8,021 bases of DNA from assembly GCA_024405075.1 (NCBI GenBank), contig JAKSPG010000052.1, forward strand, positions 1 to 8,021, in the 5' to 3' direction. The position numbers were made by a program, and so were the translations under genes. The DNA is from Elusimicrobiaceae bacterium (GTDB lineage Bacteria; Elusimicrobiota; Elusimicrobia; Elusimicrobiales; Elusimicrobiaceae). Positions 1 to 6,823 of the stretch are shown one piece after another. Position 1 is the stretch's first letter, and the number at the start of each line of letters is the position of its first letter. The notes beneath the pieces are model-generated. The model was not told the DNA's origin. It did not search any database and worked only from the letters and a program-made list of their open reading frames with translations.

Positions 1-289
1 CTTTAAGTGATTTTTCCACCGAAATACGGTCGTCATACATACTTAACATGACGATTTTTGCGGTCGGATTATGCTTAATAATTTGGCTAACGGCTTCAAT
101 ACCGTTTAACACCGGCATGGAAATATCCACTACATATATGTCGCTCGGATGCGTTTTGGCGTAATCTACCAAGTCTTTTCCGTTGGCAATCTCCGCCGAG
201 ACTTCCATCCCTTTCCCCAACCGTTCCAGCACGGCCCGCACCCCGGTGCGCACAATTGCATGGTCGTCAGCTAATACAATTCTTTTCAT
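1..289 (-). CDS. NarL/FixJ-type response regulator, receiver domain (partial, C-terminus beyond left edge)
   Basis: The 96 visible residues form most of a CheY-like receiver domain. They start MKRIVLADDHAIVRTGVRAV, with the acidic pair D8/D9, the predicted phospho-acceptor D55 in the segment YVVDISMP (52-59), the usual Met-Pro after it, and the conserved Ser/Thr position as S83 in VMLSMYDD. The invariant Lys expected near residue 104 and the output domain lie outside the window. The wording of the receiver (LADDH, GIEA, LSMYDD) is typical of NarL/FixJ proteins that end in a LuxR-type helix-turn-helix, so DNA binding is inferred, not seen. The start ATG at 287-289 lies 2 nt after the TAA of the kinase gene, and a GGGGGA stretch (298-303) sits 8 nt upstream inside the kinase 3' end. 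The two genes are therefore co-transcribed and probably translationally coupled, and the kinase is its likely phosphodonor. Confidence 0.93.
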   Translation of the reverse strand, partial: MKRIVLADDHAIVRTGVRAVLERLGKGMEVSAEIANGKDLVDYAKTHPSDIYVVDISMPVLNGIEAVSQIIKHNPTAKIVMLSMYDDRISVEKSLK

Positions 290-291
290 CT

Positions 292-1377
292 TTATTTTCC
301 CCCATAGATAATACACGGACAAGTCACCGTAATGCGCGTACCTTTACCGGGCGCGCTTTTAACGGCAATCTTACCCCCTAATAATTTTACACCGTCTTTC
401 ATCGCCAACAAGCCCACATGCTCTAGCGATTGCTGTTTAGCAGGTTCAAAGCCGATACCGTCGTCACACACGTCCAAACGGATGTGTTGGCCTGTTTGTT
501 TTAGACTCACGCGGATATGTTTGGCCCGCGCGTGTTTAACGATGTTAGTTAATGCTTCCTGCACAATGCGGTACAACAAAATTTTAATATTGTCCGACAA
601 GCACCGCTGTTCTTCTATTTCCTTATAATCAAATTGATACGGAATGCGGCTTAATGCGCTGATGTTTTCCAACAAATCGCGCACCGCTCCTCCCAGGCCG
701 CCTTTATTTTCTAAAGACGGCGGACGAAGTGACACCACCACATTTTTGATCCGCTCAATGCTGGCTTTTAATTGTTCGTCCAACTGTTTTAAGTCCCGCA
801 ACGCCTGTTTGCAATTTTTTGCTTGGACGCTGGCGCGCACCAAACTAAGCAGGGCCGTTAGCATCACGGCGCTGGAGCCGATTTCGTCATGCAACGCTTT
901 GGAAATTTCCTTTTTTTCCGTTTCGCGCGTAGCCAGCAAAATCTGCGCGAACGTACGCGGGGCAGCCCCGTCTTTTAACAAGCCGGGTGCCGTATAGGCC
1001 AGGCCACTTTGCGAAATATCGCGCGAAAGGGAAACAATCCCCTCCACCTGGCCGCCCGGGCGCGGTAACGCTAGGCAGGTGGTTTGATACCAAACGTGTT
1101 TCTGCCCGCGCGGCAAGCTCCATTCGTAATGATAAATACCGTGTTTGGCTGCCTGTTGTAACGCTTGCACATGTAACGGATTTTTTTGATACAACCCGGC
1201 CGGAGCCTGCACGGCTCCGCCTAATTGTTTGCAGCGCCCGGTGCGATAGTCCACCATCAACACGAAATCGTACCCGTAAAAATCATCGGACTTTAGTGTT
1301 GCACGCAACTGGACCGGTTTTTGGGCAGGTATAATTTTGCGAATCGGTTTTTTCTTACTGGATGTTGTATGTGCCAT
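292..1377 (-). CDS. Cytoplasmic PAS-containing sensor histidine kinase, HisKA_3 (NarX/DegS-like) family
   Basis: This 361-residue kinase autophosphorylates on His and should pass the phosphate to the adjacent response regulator. A basic N-terminal tail is followed by a PAS-like sensor region (about 33-125) ending in GIVSLSRDIS, a common PAS end. The HisKA_3 dimerisation helix runs about 150-222 with phospho-acceptor H163 in ISKALHDEIGSS. The ATPase domain has the N box with N278 (YRIVQEALTNIVKHA), the G1 box DDGIGF (305-310), the GLLAMKDGVKLLGG segment (322-335) and APGKGT (342-347). There is no transmembrane segment or signal peptide, so it is predicted to sense an internal cue, perhaps through a ligand or cofactor in the PAS fold; none can be named. 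The position of the usual phosphatase Gln (DxxxQ after the His) is S168. The ATG at 1377 has AAAAGAG 6 nt upstream. It is divergent from the PBP1A gene. Confidence 0.93.
   Translation of the reverse strand: MAHTTSSKKKPIRKIIPAQKPVQLRATLKSDDFYGYDFVLMVDYRTGRCKQLGGAVQAPAGLYQKNPLHVQALQQAAKHGIYHYEWSLPRGQKHVWYQTTCLALPRPGGQVEGIVSLSRDISQSGLAYTAPGLLKDGAAPRTFAQILLATRETEKKEISKALHDEIGSSAVMLTALLSLVRASVQAKNCKQALRDLKQLDEQLKASIERIKNVVVSLRPPSLENKGGLGGAVRDLLENISALSRIPYQFDYKEIEEQRCLSDNIKILLYRIVQEALTNIVKHARAKHIRVSLKQTGQHIRLDVCDDGIGFEPAKQQSLEHVGLLAMKDGVKLLGGKIAVKSAPGKGTRITVTCPCIIYGGK
298..303 (-). promoter_or_regulatory. Purine-rich ribosome binding site of the response regulator gene
   Basis: On the minus strand GGGGGA, formed by the penultimate Gly codons of the kinase gene, lies 8 nt before the ATG at 289. 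It is the only Shine-Dalgarno-like element available, and it supports that start and coupling to kinase translation. Confidence 0.5.
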
Positions 1378-1383
1378 ATATAA

Positions 1384-1390
1384 CTCTTTT
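1384..1390 (-). promoter_or_regulatory. Ribosome binding site of the histidine kinase gene
   Basis: On the minus strand AAAAGAG lies 6 nt before the ATG at 1377. This contrasts with the PBP1A, mfd and PPIase lipoprotein genes, none of which shows a recognisable Shine-Dalgarno sequence. Confidence 0.55.
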
Positions 1391-1393
1391 GCA

Positions 1394-1427
1394 CAGGGTA
1401 TTTATTATTTTACAATAGTTTACCCTG
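1394..1427. repeat. 7-bp inverted repeat around the kinase -10 box
   Basis: CAGGGTA (1394-1400) and TACCCTG (1421-1427) are perfect inverted copies separated by a 20-nt AT-rich spacer that contains the predicted kinase -10 element. It could be an operator or a chance match. The loop is too long for a convincing RNA hairpin, and there is no T-tract that would make it a terminator. Confidence 0.35.
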
Positions 1428-1436
1428 CTTTTCCAA
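1407..1436 (-). promoter_or_regulatory. Predicted sigma-70-type promoter for the two-component operon
   Basis: Read on the minus strand, a -35-like TTGGAA (1431-1436) and a -10-like TAAAAT (1407-1412) are separated by 18 nt. The start of transcription would be near 1400, giving a leader of about 20 nt that contains the AAAAGAG ribosome site. The spacer holds one arm of the 10-bp inverted repeat, so a protein bound there would be expected to block RNA polymerase. Predicted from sequence only. Confidence 0.5.
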
Positions 1437-1480
1437 CCGGGGAAAGACGTTGCCGGCTCTCTTTGTGTCCGTAAACTATT
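1414..1480. repeat. Perfect 10-bp inverted repeat spanning the divergent promoter region
   Basis: AATAGTTTAC (1414-1423) and GTAAACTATT (1471-1480) are exact inverted copies 47 bp apart. Read towards each gene, both arms are GTAAACTATT. The left arm lies directly upstream of the predicted -10 box of the kinase operon. The right arm lies about 40-49 bp before the predicted PBP1A transcription start, a typical activator position. A shared regulator acting on both promoters is inferred; the neighbouring response regulator is one candidate. Confidence 0.5.
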
Positions 1481-1504
1481 TATCCGCCGGCTTGCGGCCT
1501 ATTT

Positions 1505-1520
1505 TGATATAATTTAATAT
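1505..1520 (+). promoter_or_regulatory. Extended -10 promoter of the PBP1A gene, predicted leaderless start
   Basis: TGATATAAT (1505-1513) is a full extended -10 element (TGnTATAAT). No good -35 hexamer is found at the standard spacing (1485-1490 reads CGCCGG). Only 7 nt separate the TATAAT box from the ATG at 1521, so transcription should begin within about a base of the start codon. No Shine-Dalgarno sequence is present, which agrees with a leaderless mRNA. Confidence 0.6.
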
Positions 1521-3644
1521 ATGGCCCGGAAAAATTTTCTGTTTTCTAAACCTGTTGTCTTTGCTGTGCTGGCGGGGTTAGTAGTGCTGATTCTCGTATC
1601 GGCGGCGTTCATGCGCTACATCTTTGCCGGGTTGCCGCCCGTGTACGAAATGGAAGAATATACGCCTTCTTTAACCACCAAAGTATACGACCGCAATAAC
1701 CAACTGATTCACGAATTTTCCATTGAAAAACGTACCACCGTACCGCTGGAAGATATCCCGGTAGATCTGCAAAATGCGGTCGTTGCTATGGAAGACCGCG
1801 ATTTCTTTAAGCATGCCGGATTCTCCGTGCGCGGCATCATCCGTGCGCTGCTGCACGATTTGGTAACCGGCAAAGCCAAACAGGGGGCTTCTACGCTCAC
1901 ACAACAACTCTCGCGCGGCGTGTTTTTAACCCAAGAGAAAAAAATTATCCGCAAAATCCGCGAAATTATATTGGCTATTCAAATAGAACACCGCTTTAGT
2001 AAGCGCGAAATTTTACAGCTGTACTTGAACGAAATTTATTTAGGTAGCGGCTCGTACGGCGTTAAGGCGGCTGCCAAAAAGTATTTTGATAAGGAACTGT
2101 CCGAATTAACTACCGGGGAAGCCGCGCTACTCGTTGGTTTAATTCCCGCACCCGGACGATACAACCCGTTTGCTAACCCCGATTTGGCCCGCCTGCGCCG
2201 CAACCTGGTGCTGGACGTTATGTACGAGCAAAACTATATTTCCGCCGAAGAATTAACCAACGCCAAACAAGAACCCTTGCCTGAGAAACCCCCGGTGCTG
2301 GATAAAAAGCCCGGCCAGTATTTTATTGAACACATCCGCCGCATGTTAGAGCCCAAATACGGCATGGATGTATTGTGGAAAGCGGGACTCAACATTTATA
2401 CAACGCTGGATATTGAACAACAAGCCCTGGCCGAGGAAATCATGGATAAAAAGCTCCAGGAGTACGACGAGCAAGTCGCCAAAGGGCTGGGGATTGAAAT
2501 TGACCCTAACGATTCCGAAGCCGATGTTCCCACCCAACAAGAGGAGCAAACGCCCGTCCAAGAGCGTGAAGAATACCCCCGCCTACAAGGGGCTTTCATG
2601 GTGCGAGATGTAAAAACCGGGGCAGTGCGGGTTTTAGTGGGCGGACGTGGTTATGACGAAAGCAAATTCAACCGCGCCACCCAAGCCAAACGTCAGCCGG
2701 GGTCCTCATTTAAACCCTATGTATGGATGGCCGCTTTGCAAAAAGGGTACACCCCCGCCACGCTCGTCAAAGATTTACCCACTATGTTCTATTACGATGG
2801 ACGCAACTGGCACACCTTTGATGAAAATACCGATTTATACTCACTGGATTTAGCCAAACAAACGTTCGTTTCCAGCAAAGATTTTAACGTCTGGGTTCCG
2901 CAAAACTACGGCGGCCGCAACGACGGTTGGGTCACCCTGCGCAGGGGGCTAGAAAAGTCCAAAAATTTAGTGGCGGTTAATCTGATAGATGCCGTTACGC
3001 CGCGAGCCGTTATCCAAGTAGCCCGTAAAGCGGGCCTGACGGCCAACTTACCTAACGTGCCGGCGCTCGCGCTAGGTGTAAGTGTCGTACAAATGGACGA
3101 ACATTTAGCCGCACTATCCACCTTTGCAAACGGCGGCATCCATACCGATAACTACTATATTGAGCGCGTGGAAGATGCGTCCGGCCGGATACTGGAACAA
3201 CATGTGCCGGTAGAAACCTCCGCTTTTAAACCGCAACACGCGTATTTACTGCTTAACATGATGAAAGGCGTTACCCAGCGCGGTAGCGGGGCTTACGTAG
3301 CCAAGTTGGGGCGCAACATCGCCGGGAAAACCGGTACCACCCAAAGTCACCGCGATATGTGGTTTGTCGGCATGACTCCGCACACCGCCGCCGCGGCCTG
3401 GATGGGATACGATGACGATACTTCCCACGAAAACGGAGCCCGTTTTACCGGTAGCACCACCGCCCACTGGTGGACGGACATCATGGAACAAATTTTAAAA
3501 GATGAGCCCAACGACGATTTTGCCGTCCCCGAAGGCATTTCGTTTGCCTACATCAATCCCACAACCGGTAAATTAACCATGCCCACGGACCGTAATAAGT
3601 TTTTGGAAGCTTTTATCACCGGGACCGAACCGGAAAGTTTTTAG
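1521..3644 (+). CDS. Bifunctional class A penicillin-binding protein, PBP1A type (transglycosylase/transpeptidase)
   Basis: This 707-residue inner-membrane enzyme polymerises lipid II into glycan strands and cross-links the stem peptides. One transmembrane helix (about 11-33) anchors it, with the rest periplasmic. The GT51 transglycosylase domain (about 60-235) shows catalytic E91 in AMEDRDFF, GASTLTQQL (122-130) and LNEIYLG with E171. The transpeptidase domain (about 355-660) has the three penicillin-binding motifs: SSFK (395-398, S395 the nucleophile), SKN (480-482) and KTGTT (603-607). All key residues are intact, so it should be active and beta-lactam sensitive. It is shorter than the roughly 800-850 residues common for proteobacterial PBP1A; instead of a large inserted domain there is only an acidic Glu/Gln-rich linker (about 312-353) between the two catalytic halves. 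mfd follows after 16 nt on the same strand. The start is fixed by the membrane anchor and the extended -10 just upstream. Confidence 0.95.
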   Translation: MARKNFLFSKPVVFAVLAGLVVLILVSAAFMRYIFAGLPPVYEMEEYTPSLTTKVYDRNNQLIHEFSIEKRTTVPLEDIPVDLQNAVVAMEDRDFFKHAGFSVRGIIRALLHDLVTGKAKQGASTLTQQLSRGVFLTQEKKIIRKIREIILAIQIEHRFSKREILQLYLNEIYLGSGSYGVKAAAKKYFDKELSELTTGEAALLVGLIPAPGRYNPFANPDLARLRRNLVLDVMYEQNYISAEELTNAKQEPLPEKPPVLDKKPGQYFIEHIRRMLEPKYGMDVLWKAGLNIYTTLDIEQQALAEEIMDKKLQEYDEQVAKGLGIEIDPNDSEADVPTQQEEQTPVQEREEYPRLQGAFMVRDVKTGAVRVLVGGRGYDESKFNRATQAKRQPGSSFKPYVWMAALQKGYTPATLVKDLPTMFYYDGRNWHTFDENTDLYSLDLAKQTFVSSKDFNVWVPQNYGGRNDGWVTLRRGLEKSKNLVAVNLIDAVTPRAVIQVARKAGLTANLPNVPALALGVSVVQMDEHLAALSTFANGGIHTDNYYIERVEDASGRILEQHVPVETSAFKPQHAYLLLNMMKGVTQRGSGAYVAKLGRNIAGKTGTTQSHRDMWFVGMTPHTAAAAWMGYDDDTSHENGARFTGSTTAHWWTDIMEQILKDEPNDDFAVPEGISFAYINPTTGKLTMPTDRNKFLEAFITGTEPESF

Positions 3645-3660
3645 GCTCCCCTAACCGCGC

Positions 3661-6600
3661 ATGTACGATACAAAACCTCCTTTTTCCGCCATGTTTTACG
3701 GGCTGCCCAACAGCGCGGCCAAGGCGTATTTTGTTTGCCACCGCTATTTAACGACCGGGCAACATGTTTTGTTTGTAACCAAAGAAGATGACCTCTTAGA
3801 TTTTGAAGAAGCCGCCCGCGAGTTTAAACCGGCCGATATCCCACTTATTTCGTTTACACAAACCGATACCGGACGCATCGCGGCCTTACACCAATTACTT
3901 CACGCACGCACAGCGCCGGTACTGATTAGTACCACGTACGAAAGTCTATCTGCCGCTTTGCCAACCCCAACAGAACTGCAAGCACGTACTTTTGTTTTGC
4001 ACCGCGGCGACACATTACCCCGCCAAGCCCTGTTAGATAAATTAGAACAGGCCGGCTACAGCCGCGAGGACTATGCAGAATCACCCGGCCAATACGCCGC
4101 GCGCGGTAGCGTAGTAGATATCTTTTGCCTAAATGCACCGCTGCCTGTGCGCCTTTATTTTGCCGGAAACCGGCTGGATATGATCAGCCCGTTTGATTTG
4201 GACTCCCAAAACACACGCGGCCAAGAGGATCATGCTATTATTTTGCCGCTTTGCTTTAACCAAACCCCGGCTTCTTTATTTGACTATCTTAAAGAGATAC
4301 TCCCCATTTGGGATGAACCGGCCGCCGGGTTTACCGGCCCTGCCTATCCATCAGGCACGTTGCTTACGCAATTGCCACGGCCCGGTGCGCAGGACGGCGG
4401 CTTAAAAGCCAATTTGCCTTTTCACGCCAACATGGCCCTGGCCGAGCGGGAAATTGCTTCCTTACAAAAACAAGGATATACCGTACGCCTTTGTTGTTTA
4501 ACCCGCGGCGAACTGGACCGCGTGAGCGATTTGCTGGCCGAATATCCTCACGCCAGCCGTGCCCAATTTTGTATTTCCCCCCTTACACAAGGTTTCTACA
4601 GCCCGTCTGATAAGTTGGCTTTTATTACCTCTAACGAATTGTTAAACCGCCGTTACAACACAGCCCGCCTGACACACCGCTTTGACGTGGAAGGAGCCAA
4701 ACACGTGCGGTTTAAAGAATTACAAGCCGGGGACTACGTGGTCCACCGGGAACACGGCATCGGCCGCTACTTGGGACTGGAAATTTTAGATAAAGAACAA
4801 AACCCAACCGATTGTTTAATTATTGAGTACCGCCGCGGTAGCCGCCTCTACGTGCCTATGTATGACTTTAAAAAAGTACAAAAATACATCAGTGCCGGTG
4901 GCAAGCGGCCTACTTTATCCGTATTAGGCGGACGTACGTGGGCAGAAACTAAAAAGCGTGTTAAAGAAAACGCCCAAAAAACTGCACAGGAAATTTTAAA
5001 GCTGGAAGCCCTGCGCCAGGCCTCGGCTGCCCCTAATTTACCCGGTGACGCACGTATGGAACAAGAATTTGCAGATTCGTTCCCCTACGTGCTGACTCCC
5101 GGGCAAGAACAGGCCATCAAAGAAACCCTACACGATTTGGATTTACCTAAACCCATGGACCGTGTGCTGGTGGGAGACGTCGGCTTTGGCAAAACCGAAG
5201 TAGCCATGCGCGCTGCATTGAAAACGGTACTTTCCGGCAAGCAAGTAATGGTGCTCGTCCCCACCACTATTTTGGCCGCCCAACACCATAAAACGTTTAC
5301 CAAACGCTTGGCCGGATTCCCGGTCCATATTCGCCTACTCTGCCGTTTTCAACCCCCCAAAGAACAACGCGCGGTCATCACGGAATTGAAAAACGGCGTA
5401 TGCGATATCATTATCGGTACGCACCGACTGATGAGCAAGGATATTTCGTTTAAGGAATTAGGCCTGGTGATTATTGACGAAGAACACCGCTTTGGCGTGA
5501 AACAGAAAGAAAAAATACGCGCCAAATGCACCGGGGTTCACTCCCTTATGTTAAGTGCTACCCCTATTCCGCGCACGCTCAATCAATCGCTCTCGGCTCT
5601 GCGTGATATTTCGCTGATTGATACCCCGCCGCGCGGGCGCACCCCCATTAAAACCGTGGTTACCGCTTGGAATAACGAACTGGCCGCAGCGGCGATCTCG
5701 CAAGAAATTGCCCGCGGCGGACAAGTGTATTATGTATACAACAGCGTGCAGAATATGCAGTCGCGCCTGGAAAGTTTGCGGCCCTTGGTTCCCCATGCAC
5801 GCATTTGCGTGGCCCACGGGCAGATGAATGAAAGAGAACTAGAACAAACCTTGTGGGATTTTAATAACGGCAAGTACGATGTCCTGTTAGCGTCCACGAT
5901 TATAGAGTCCGGCCTGGATATTACCAACGCCAATACCCTTATTGTGGAAAATGCACACCGTTTCGGTTTGGCGCAACTTTACCAGTTGCGCGGGCGCATC
6001 GGGCGGGGCGATACCAAGGCCTACTGCTATTTATTCCACCCGGATTGGCTATTTAATAAGCCACAGGAAGAAGAAAATAACTTTGCCGATTTATCCGCCG
6101 TACGCTGGAACCCAACCGCCGAAACAGACCCGAACGAAGAAGCCAAGCAACGATTAGCCGCGCTCATGGAATTTAGCGAACTGGGCAGTGGTTTTAGGTT
6201 AGCCCTGCGCGACATGGAAATACGCGGGGCAGGCGAACTGTTAGGCGTCAAACAACACGGTTACGTCAACGAAGTAGGCCTGAGTTTGTATTGCGATTTG
6301 GTAGCGGCTGAAGTAAAAAAACTGCGCGGCCAGCCTTTACAACAAAAACAACTGCGCGCAACCGTCAACTTACCGTTGCCCGCTTACATTCCGCCAGACT
6401 ACCTGCCCGACGAAGCCCAACGGCTCAAATATTATAAAGAACTCATGGGGGCAGATCCTGCCGCTACGCAAGATATCCTGGCGCGACTGGCTGATTTATG
6501 CGGCCCGGTCCCGGCCGAAATTACTAATCTGACCGAGTTATTTGCGCTCTCGCTTTGCGCCGGGAAATTGAGCATTTATCACGTAGATTGGATGGACGGA

Positions 6601-6810
6601 CAGCTGGAATTACTCTTTACCAAACACTTCCAAATGCCGCCCACATTCCCCGGCGAGTTATTCAACCGCTTCGGCCCACAGCAAGTAAAATTTACCAAAT
6701 CCAAAAATGGCGACGGCTTGCAATTAACTCCGGCAGTTCCTTCCCAGCCGCTGGCATTTGCCCAAGAAGTCCTATCATTTTTGGAACATATCCTTACGCC
6801 TCAAAAATGA
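3661..6810 (+). CDS. mfd: Transcription-repair coupling factor Mfd
   Basis: This 1049-residue DNA translocase pushes off RNA polymerase stalled at lesions and recruits UvrA for nucleotide excision repair. In order: a UvrB-like N-terminal module (about 1-185, ending ARGSVVDIF...PFDLDSQNT), a remnant region, the CarD-like RNA-polymerase-interaction domain (about 350-410, GDYVVHREHGIGRYLG), then the RecG-like helicase core with Walker A GDVGFGKT (505-512), DEEH (606-609), SATPIPRTL (632-640), IIESGLDI (747-754) and QLRGRIGR (775-782). The translocation motif DMEIRGAGELLG (851-862) is followed by the C-terminal D7 domain (about 895-1000). E. coli Mfd has 1148 residues; the shortfall lies between the UvrB-like part and the RNA polymerase domain, while about 25 extra residues follow YCYLFHP. 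The ATG at 3661 has no clear ribosome site; another ATG at 3691 (residue 11) has none either. Readthrough from the PBP1A gene 16 nt upstream is likely. Confidence 0.97.
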   Translation: MYDTKPPFSAMFYGLPNSAAKAYFVCHRYLTTGQHVLFVTKEDDLLDFEEAAREFKPADIPLISFTQTDTGRIAALHQLLHARTAPVLISTTYESLSAALPTPTELQARTFVLHRGDTLPRQALLDKLEQAGYSREDYAESPGQYAARGSVVDIFCLNAPLPVRLYFAGNRLDMISPFDLDSQNTRGQEDHAIILPLCFNQTPASLFDYLKEILPIWDEPAAGFTGPAYPSGTLLTQLPRPGAQDGGLKANLPFHANMALAEREIASLQKQGYTVRLCCLTRGELDRVSDLLAEYPHASRAQFCISPLTQGFYSPSDKLAFITSNELLNRRYNTARLTHRFDVEGAKHVRFKELQAGDYVVHREHGIGRYLGLEILDKEQNPTDCLIIEYRRGSRLYVPMYDFKKVQKYISAGGKRPTLSVLGGRTWAETKKRVKENAQKTAQEILKLEALRQASAAPNLPGDARMEQEFADSFPYVLTPGQEQAIKETLHDLDLPKPMDRVLVGDVGFGKTEVAMRAALKTVLSGKQVMVLVPTTILAAQHHKTFTKRLAGFPVHIRLLCRFQPPKEQRAVITELKNGVCDIIIGTHRLMSKDISFKELGLVIIDEEHRFGVKQKEKIRAKCTGVHSLMLSATPIPRTLNQSLSALRDISLIDTPPRGRTPIKTVVTAWNNELAAAAISQEIARGGQVYYVYNSVQNMQSRLESLRPLVPHARICVAHGQMNERELEQTLWDFNNGKYDVLLASTIIESGLDITNANTLIVENAHRFGLAQLYQLRGRIGRGDTKAYCYLFHPDWLFNKPQEEENNFADLSAVRWNPTAETDPNEEAKQRLAALMEFSELGSGFRLALRDMEIRGAGELLGVKQHGYVNEVGLSLYCDLVAAEVKKLRGQPLQQKQLRATVNLPLPAYIPPDYLPDEAQRLKYYKELMGADPAATQDILARLADLCGPVPAEITNLTELFALSLCAGKLSIYHVDWMDGQLELLFTKHFQMPPTFPGELFNRFGPQQVKFTKSKNGDGLQLTPAVPSQPLAFAQEVLSFLEHILTPQK

Positions 6811-6823
6811 TATAGTATAAGTA
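6808..6823 (+). promoter_or_regulatory. Extended -10 promoter overlapping the mfd stop codon, predicted leaderless start of the PPIase lipoprotein gene
   Basis: TGATATAGT (6808-6816) begins with the TGA stop codon of mfd and fits an extended -10 element. The ATG at 6824 follows 7 nt after it, the same spacing as at the PBP1A gene. No Shine-Dalgarno sequence lies upstream of the ATG. A TTGGAA is present at 6781-6786, but its 24-nt spacing is too long for a -35. This would let the foldase genes be transcribed separately from mfd. Confidence 0.5.

Noticed and set aside
644..997. Another plus-strand open frame opposite the kinase dimerisation domain
   Set aside because: Composition is Ser/Cys/Arg-rich with no domain; it reflects the codon pattern of the real gene.
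987..1334. Long open frame on the plus strand opposite the kinase gene
   Set aside because: It runs antisense to a kinase with intact motifs, its translation is rich in Arg/Pro/Ser with no recognisable domain, and it has no supporting promoter. It is a shadow of the coding strand.
1452..1492. Two copies of GCCGGCT (1452-1458 and 1486-1492) before the PBP1A gene
   Set aside because: GCCGGC is its own reverse complement, so the copies could pair as a 6-bp stem, but the loop of 28 nt and the common motif make function doubtful. No T-tract supports a terminator.
3641..3653. Small hairpin TAGG-CTCC-CCTA at the PBP1A-mfd junction as a terminator
   Set aside because: The stem is only 4 bp and no T-run follows; the 16-nt gap to mfd argues for readthrough.
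6781..6816. TTGGAA (6781-6786) as the -35 partner of the TATAGT box before the PPIase lipoprotein gene
   Set aside because: The spacer would be 24 nt, well outside the usual 16-18; the extended TG element is a better explanation.
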